Part shown: piece after piece, positions 26,924 to 32,016 of the stretch
How the letters are laid out: every line of letters starts with the position of its first letter
Position numbering within the stretch: the first letter of the stretch is position 1
From: Syntrophaceae bacterium
GTDB taxonomy: Bacteria > Desulfobacterota > Desulfomonilia > Desulfomonilales > Desulfomonilaceae
DNA length: 32,016 bases
Direction: 5' to 3'
NCBI GenBank assembly: GCA_014874425.1
Contig: JACWAG010000056.1
Location: 1-32,016, forward strand
The notes under the pieces: model-generated
The model's database searches: none
Told to the model about the DNA's origin: nothing
The model's input: the letters and a program-made list of their open reading frames with translations, nothing else
Program-made: the position numbers and the translations under genes

Positions 26924-28183
26924 ATGAAAATGACAATAACTGAAAAAATCCTGGCCGCTCACGCTGGACTTGAATTCGTCAAGCCTGGACAACTCATCGA
27001 AGCGAATGTCGATATTGCTCTGGCCAATGATATAACTTTGCCTTTAGCTCTCAAACCTTTCAAAGACGCCGGTGGAGTTAAAGTTTTCGACCCCGAAAAG
27101 GTAGTTGTGGTCCTGGATCATTTTAATCCTGCTCAAAGTATTGATTCGGCCATGATGTTGGTAAAGTCACGAGATTTTGCAAACGAGATGAAATTGGTTA
27201 ATTTTTTCGACCTTGGTTCAATGGGAATTGAGCACGCTCTTCTTCCGGAAAGGGGAATAGTTCGGCCTGGGGACCTTGTTGTGGGAGCTGACAGCCATAC
27301 GTGCACTTATGGCGCTTTGTCGGCGTTTTCAACTGGAGTTGGAAGCACCGACTTTGCCGCGGCCATGTTAACCGGCAAATGTTGGTTCAAGGTTCCGGAA
27401 TCAATGAGATTCATTCTGACTGGAGCATTTGGGGAATGGGTAAGTGGTAAGGACTTGATTTTGAAGATAATTGGGGATATCGGGGTAGATGGCGCTCTTT
27501 ACCATGCAATGGAATTTTCTGGACATGGGGTTTCCGGCCTGACGATGGCTGATAGGCTCACCGTATCGAACATGGCTGTTGAAGCCGGGGCCAAGAACGG
27601 TATATTTCCGTTTGATCCGGTCACCAAGATATATGCTGAAGAGCATGGATCACGCCCATATACCATCTACAAATCTGATGACGGCGCTCAATACTGTTCC
27701 GAGACGGTTATAGAGCTTGACAGGATTGATCCATTGGTTGCGTTACCATTTTCGCCGGAAAATGTTCGGCCAGCTTCAGAAGTAAAAGACATGAAGGTGG
27801 ATCAGGTTGTTATTGGGTCCTGCACCAACGGACGAATTGAAGACATTAGGGTTGCGGCCTCGGTTCTCAGGGGGAAGAAGGTAGCAAAAGGGGTTAGGCT
27901 GATAGTTCTTCCCGCAACTCAAAATATTGTGGTTCAGGCGATCAAGGAAGGTTTGATTGAGATAATCATTGAGGCTGGCGGAATTGTCTCGACACCAACA
28001 TGCGGGCCATGTCTTGGTGGACATATGGGTATACTGGCGCGTGGGGAACGCGCAGTTTCAACAACTAACCGGAACTTTGTCGGCAGGATGGGGCATCCTG
28101 AAAGTGAAGTAATTTTGAGTTCGCCGGCTGTAGCCGCCGCTAGCGCGATCACAGGAGTCATAACAGACCCAAGACAAATTTGA
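26924..28183 (+). CDS. leuC: 3-isopropylmalate dehydratase / homoaconitase-family large subunit
   Basis: [72 protein letters not shown]. Confidence 0.92.
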   Translation: MKMTITEKILAAHAGLEFVKPGQLIEANVDIALANDITLPLALKPFKDAGGVKVFDPEKVVVVLDHFNPAQSIDSAMMLVKSRDFANEMKLVNFFDLGSMGIEHALLPERGIVRPGDLVVGADSHTCTYGALSAFSTGVGSTDFAAAMLTGKCWFKVPESMRFILTGAFGEWVSGKDLILKIIGDIGVDGALYHAMEFSGHGVSGLTMADRLTVSNMAVEAGAKNGIFPFDPVTKIYAEEHGSRPYTIYKSDDGAQYCSETVIELDRIDPLVALPFSPENVRPASEVKDMKVDQVVIGSCTNGRIEDIRVAASVLRGKKVAKGVRLIVLPATQNIVVQAIKEGLIEIIIEAGGIVSTPTCGPCLGGHMGILARGERAVSTTNRNFVGRMGHPESEVILSSPAVAAASAITGVITDPRQI

Positions 28184-28493
28184 CGTAATTTTTTTTGAAT
28201 TAGCCTTTTGGGGTTATGATTGATTTCCTTTTGGAAGTGTTTTGAAAATTTGGCTATATTTTTCTGGACAGAAACCCAAAAAATCAGTTAGATTAAAAAC
28301 ATCTTTATTGCCATGATTTTTTGTGTTAATTTTGCTTTAGTGGCGTAAGCGTCAGAGTGGATCGAGAAAAAATATCTTGACTTCTCAAAACCATTCTGAT
28401 AATCAAAGTATCAAATAGCTTTTGTTCGTCTATAATTCCACATTTGGTTTCACGCTCTTTTTCTGTGGAGCCTAATAAAAGGAGGATTTGGGT

Positions 28494-28958
28494 ATGGTTA
28501 AAAGAATGATCGTTCTGTTAGGCGCAATGGCCATTATGGTGAGCGGAATGGCCGTAGTAGCGGAGGCGCAATGTTCAGGGATGCCTATGGTTGCCAACTC
28601 AGGGGATATGATTATGATCCCCATGAAAGTTAAAACCTCTTTCAGCAAATCCGTTGCTGGAACAGCCGGTGGTGACAGCACTCTTATGCTGAGCGGCTGT
28701 GAACAGTATACTGGTGGATTCCGTCCTTGGGGCGTTTGGAAGGGCACAACCTGCACAGAAAGAGTTCAGGTTATCCCTCCGAAGTGTGTTGCTCCCGCTT
28801 ATGGCGGACCAATCGCTTGGGGCGCTCCTCCGGCTCTTCCTCCGAATTCAAAGCTCGTAAGCAATGTTGAAAAATACACTGTTAAGTCCCCTGGCTGCAA
28901 TCCTTGTGTAACGCCTGGCTTGGGTTATGAAATGATCAAAAAGCAGGAGATCAGATAA
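28494..28958 (+). CDS. Small secreted protein of unknown function, six cysteines
   Basis: MVKRMIVLLGAMAIMVSGMAVVAEA|QCSGMP signal peptide; mature region with C in QCSG, SGCEQ, TTCTE, PKCVA, GCNPC. RBS AAAGGAGG; strong terminator downstream. Confidence 0.75.
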   Translation: MVKRMIVLLGAMAIMVSGMAVVAEAQCSGMPMVANSGDMIMIPMKVKTSFSKSVAGTAGGDSTLMLSGCEQYTGGFRPWGVWKGTTCTERVQVIPPKCVAPAYGGPIAWGAPPALPPNSKLVSNVEKYTVKSPGCNPCVTPGLGYEMIKKQEIR

Positions 28959-28983
28959 GTTAACAGTTTTCGTGGTTACCTTC

Positions 28984-29012
28984 AAAAGACCGGAGTTCTT
29001 CTCCGGTCTTTT
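28984..29012 (+). terminator. Intrinsic terminator of the secreted-protein gene
   Basis: AAAAGACCGGAG-TTCTT-CTCCGGTCTTTT: perfect 12-bp stem ending in a T run. Confidence 0.85.
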
Positions 29013-29065
29013 GCGTTCTATGTTTTGATGTTCTTTACTTCAATATTTTCCATCGGAGTAATTCA

Positions 29066-30616
29066 GTGACACACGATTCTTACGTCTTGATTCTGGATTA
29101 TGGCTCTCAATATACTCAGCTCATCGCTAGAAGGGTTCGAGAAGCAGGTGTCTATTCGGAAATTCATCCATTCAACACCGCTTTGAATATTGTCAAGACA
29201 AAGCCACCAGCGGCAATAATATTGTCAGGTGGCCCAGCCAGTATATATGATCCGGATTCTCCTCAGTTGGACCAACAAATTCTCAACTTGAACATACCCA
29301 TTCTCGGTATATGCTACGGGCTGCAGGCGCTCGCCCATTTATTGGGTGGATCAGTTCAAAGGGCCTCGGAACGCGAATATGGACGCGCTGTCCTTAAGCG
29401 AATCTCCGGTGGATCGGTCCTTTTTGATGGCCTTCAAAAAGCTGAACTTACCGTCTGGATGAGTCATGGAGACAAGGTCATTGCTCCGCCTCCCAATTTT
29501 AAGGTTACGGCTTCGACTCCCGATACTCCTGTGGCCGCTCTCGAAAGCGATGATGGTCTTATCTGCGGAGTTCAATTCCACCCTGAGGTCGCTCATACAC
29601 CTAACGGGCCTCAGATTTTGGCTAACTTTCTTTTTAAAATAGCCAAAATTAAACCCACCTGGTCCATGTCATCATTCGTTGAAAGTTCCATTCTTGAGGT
29701 TAGAAGACGCGTTGGGGATTCCCATGTAGTCGCTGCGCTATCAGGTGGGGTGGACTCTTCTGTCATGGTGGCATTGATACACAGGGCTATTGGAAAGCAA
29801 CTTCATCCAATATTTGTCGACAATGGTCTCCTCCGAAAAGACGAAGCCGAACGCGTCCATCAAGCACTGGAGCAGCGTCTCGGGATTGAGGTCGATCACA
29901 TCGACGCTTCGGAACGCTTCGTGGGTAAACTCAGTAAGGTCACGGACCCTGAGAAGAAAAGAAAAATTATCGGCGCTGAATTTATCCAGATCTTTGAAGA
30001 AGAATCTTCCCGGTTTCCAAATGTTCGTTTCCTGGCGCAAGGGACCCTGTACCCAGACGTCATTGAAAGTGTGTCATTTAGAGGTGGCCCCTCCGCAACT
30101 ATTAAGAGTCATCATAACGTAGGTGGTTTGCCAGAATTCATGCGTCTTGAATTGATTGAACCTCTACGGGAACTGTTCAAAGACGAAGTCCGCGAGTTGG
30201 GCCTTGTGTTGGGCCTTGACGATAGCCTTGTGTGGCGCCATCCGTTTCCCGGCCCCGGTCTGGCGGTTAGGATCCTGGGTGAAATTACTCGTGAAAGACT
30301 TGATTTGCTCAGAGAAGCCGATGCGATTGCAATCGATGAAATTAGGAAAGCAGGGCTGTATAGGGACATTTGGCAGGCTTTTGTGGTCCTATTACCAGTC
30401 AGGTCTGTCGGTGTCATGGGAGATGAAAGAACTTATGAGCACGTCGCCGCTTTGAGGGCGGTAGATTCTACTGATGGAATGACAGCGGACTGGTTCAGAT
30501 TGCCCCATGATGTAATGGCGGTTATTTCAAATAGAATAATAAATGAGGTTCGCGGCATCAATCGTATAGTCTATGACATTTCATCTAAACCCCCCAGTAC
30601 TATCGAATGGGAATGA
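29066..30616 (+). CDS. guaA: GMP synthase (glutamine-hydrolysing)
   Basis: [67 protein letters not shown]-terminal [15 protein letters not shown] start. Confidence 0.98.
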   Translation: MTHDSYVLILDYGSQYTQLIARRVREAGVYSEIHPFNTALNIVKTKPPAAIILSGGPASIYDPDSPQLDQQILNLNIPILGICYGLQALAHLLGGSVQRASEREYGRAVLKRISGGSVLFDGLQKAELTVWMSHGDKVIAPPPNFKVTASTPDTPVAALESDDGLICGVQFHPEVAHTPNGPQILANFLFKIAKIKPTWSMSSFVESSILEVRRRVGDSHVVAALSGGVDSSVMVALIHRAIGKQLHPIFVDNGLLRKDEAERVHQALEQRLGIEVDHIDASERFVGKLSKVTDPEKKRKIIGAEFIQIFEEESSRFPNVRFLAQGTLYPDVIESVSFRGGPSATIKSHHNVGGLPEFMRLELIEPLRELFKDEVRELGLVLGLDDSLVWRHPFPGPGLAVRILGEITRERLDLLREADAIAIDEIRKAGLYRDIWQAFVVLLPVRSVGVMGDERTYEHVAALRAVDSTDGMTADWFRLPHDVMAVISNRIINEVRGINRIVYDISSKPPSTIEWE

Positions 30617-30645
30617 GAACAGAGAGATGGACAAAAGCTAGAAAA

Positions 30646-30692
30646 TAGCCTGAACATGGACTACGTCCGAAGTTTAGCCAGGCTAGGATTTT
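30646..30692. terminator. Putative guaA terminator, possibly bidirectional
   Basis: TAGCCTG ... CAGGCTA inverted repeat with internal GGAC/GTCC stem, followed by ATTTTT; ATTTT also follows on the minus strand. Confidence 0.6.
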
Positions 30693-30844
30693 TCGAGATC
30701 CTTAATATATTTTTTAAGGTTTACCAGTTTTTCACGGGGGAAATTGTTGATCAGTCTTCGGACCCGTTCAAATTTGGGGTCATCTTTTAGTGACTGGTAC
30801 GGTTTCGGGCTTGTCTCTTGACACGACGCGGCAGGAATATGCAT
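30683..30844 (-). CDS. Small hypothetical protein (53 aa)
   Basis: MHIPAASCQETSPKPYQSLKDDPKFERVRRLINNFPREKLVNLKKYIKDLEKS*; GGAG RBS upstream. Below ORF-track cutoff. Confidence 0.5.
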   Translation of the reverse strand: MHIPAASCQETSPKPYQSLKDDPKFERVRRLINNFPREKLVNLKKYIKDLEKS

Positions 30845-31105
30845 TGTCCGTTCTCCAGATTGACTTTGTGGTCCAGCGTTAATGAATTGATCCCGCTATT
30901 AATCCAACCATTTTTCAAAGTCAACTGAAAAGCCCACCTTCCCGGTAAATTATTTCACAAATCGTTGTATCTAATGATTTCAGTATGTTATGGCTGGCGT
31001 GCGTTTCTGTAGTCATTACTTGGACCTGTCAAGATGATCCGCTTGGGGTCCATTTAACTAAGGCGCATTAGGTGAAGAAATCTATTTTGGATAGAACAGT
31101 TAAGC

Positions 31106-31176
31106 ACAAAAAAGAAGACCGCCTTCGGGAAAGTATCAAGGGGGGGGAGTCATGATACAATGAAGACGGCCTCACC
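31106..31176 (-). ncRNA. Candidate minus-strand sRNA (hairpin with C8 loop and U-tract terminator)
   Basis: Minus-strand AGGCCGUCUUC...GUAUCA-UGACUCCCCCCCCU-UGAUAC...GAAGGCGGUCU then UCUUUUUU. Preceded by TTGACT-17 nt-TAAATT. Confidence 0.5.
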
Positions 31177-31182
31177 ATTTCT

Positions 31183-31211
31183 AATTTAAACTTATATGCC
31201 CAAGAAGTCAA
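31183..31211 (-). promoter_or_regulatory. Putative sigma70-like promoter for the minus-strand sRNA
   Basis: TTGACT (31211..31206), 17-nt spacer, TAAATT (31188..31183), reading on the minus strand. Confidence 0.45.
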
Positions 31212-31449
31212 TCTGTAAAGAGCAAAACGCAATTAATTAACACCTTTTAGAAAAGCGCCACTAATCTGGCGTCCACAAAAAGACATCCTTTTGAGTCTTG
31301 AATAACCTTTCCAGAAAAGCTTAGGCTTGACGCATTGCTTCCATTAGGCTAAAAAATAATTCAATTTCGCACATTGGAATGAGGGCATAATTTTCTTATA
31401 TTGTTTTTGGACGACTCCCCCAAATTGCGCTAGAGGAGTAGCTAACACA

Positions 31450-31836
31450 ATGCCAGACAATCATGACGCAAGAAAGCATCCCCGGATTAGAGTCAGGGTC
31501 CCCAATTCTCTGCGAATTAAAGTTAAAGATGGTGACTGTCTGGCGGACCTCCTTGATATAAGTCAGGGAGGAGTAGGCGCCGAATTCTTCGATTTGTTCG
31601 ATGTTCTTATTTTCACGGAGGGAGATGTAGTCAAACTTCAGTTTCTTCTAAAACCCGAGCAAGTCGATAACAAGAACGCTAAAGATGTGCTTGACATGGT
31701 CCAGAAACAGCAAATAGAGCCGGAAAACACTATCGACACCGTGAACGGAACAGAATCAAAGGAGATCTCCTTCGAAACCGACGCAAAGATTGTCTGGACT
31801 TATCTGAATAAGCTGGGTCTGGAGTTTGTGGTTTAG
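31450..31836 (+). CDS. PilZ domain protein (putative c-di-GMP-binding)
   Basis: ARKHPRIRVRVPNSLRIKVKDGDCLADLLDISQGGVGAEF; RxxxR and DISxGGxG-type motifs. Confidence 0.82.
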   Translation: MPDNHDARKHPRIRVRVPNSLRIKVKDGDCLADLLDISQGGVGAEFFDLFDVLIFTEGDVVKLQFLLKPEQVDNKNAKDVLDMVQKQQIEPENTIDTVNGTESKEISFETDAKIVWTYLNKLGLEFVV

Positions 31837-32016
31837 ACCGGCGGTTAATTTAAGCTTCTTTCTTCAAATATTAGGATTTGAGTGATTAAATGTGACTCCT
31901 CGCTGGTTTCTGAAACGGGCCCTAAAATGGGGCGTTGAATGGACTACTGAATTATCCGGTGGTGGATTAATATATCGTAACTCTTCCTATTTTAAGACTG
32001 GATACCGGATACTCAC

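Noticed and set aside
31106-31176. 36-codon ORF MVRPSSLYHDSPPLILSRRRSSFLC... through the sRNA candidate
   Set aside because: No Shine-Dalgarno sequence, and codons are dictated by the inverted repeat; structure explains the sequence better than coding.
1-32016. CRISPR arrays, rRNA genes and a dedicated defence or secondary-metabolite system
   Set aside because: No regularly spaced repeats, rRNA-like sequence or clustered defence or biosynthetic genes were seen on reading both strands.

Overview
This looks like a chromosomal window from an anaerobic, Deltaproteobacteria-like genome; the taxonomic guess is inference from gene content only. It is mostly housekeeping and metabolic genes. On the minus strand there is a truncated IS transposase at the left edge, a disrupted pyruvate-kinase-like domain gene, tmk, and a urease cluster (ureD, fused ureAB, ureC, ureF, ureG) with no visible ureE. 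Other genes include a class II photolyase, a two-domain dehydrogenase/Gfo-Idh-MocA protein, a site-2 protease with CBS domains, nnrDE, HPt, mobA, dgt, a transglutaminase-like lipoprotein, ileS-lspA-yggU, a ferredoxin, HU, yggT, a gamma carbonic anhydrase, a GNAT/PUA-like fusion, rmlD, leuC, a small secreted Cys-containing protein, guaA and PilZ. Three items are missing from the supplied ORF track. (1) An in-frame-UGA SelW/Rdx-like selenoprotein lies at 15902..16132 on the minus strand (...ITYCGSUSYRPKAAGL...), with a hairpin carrying a GGUCU loop just after the UGA. (2) A compact minus-strand sRNA candidate lies at about 31106..31176, with promoter, long hairpin with a C8 loop, and U-tract; its imperfect pairs become G-U wobbles only on the minus strand. 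(3) Two small ORFs (59 aa and 53 aa) fall below the track cutoff. No CRISPR array, rRNA or convincing tRNA was seen, and no clear defence island is present.
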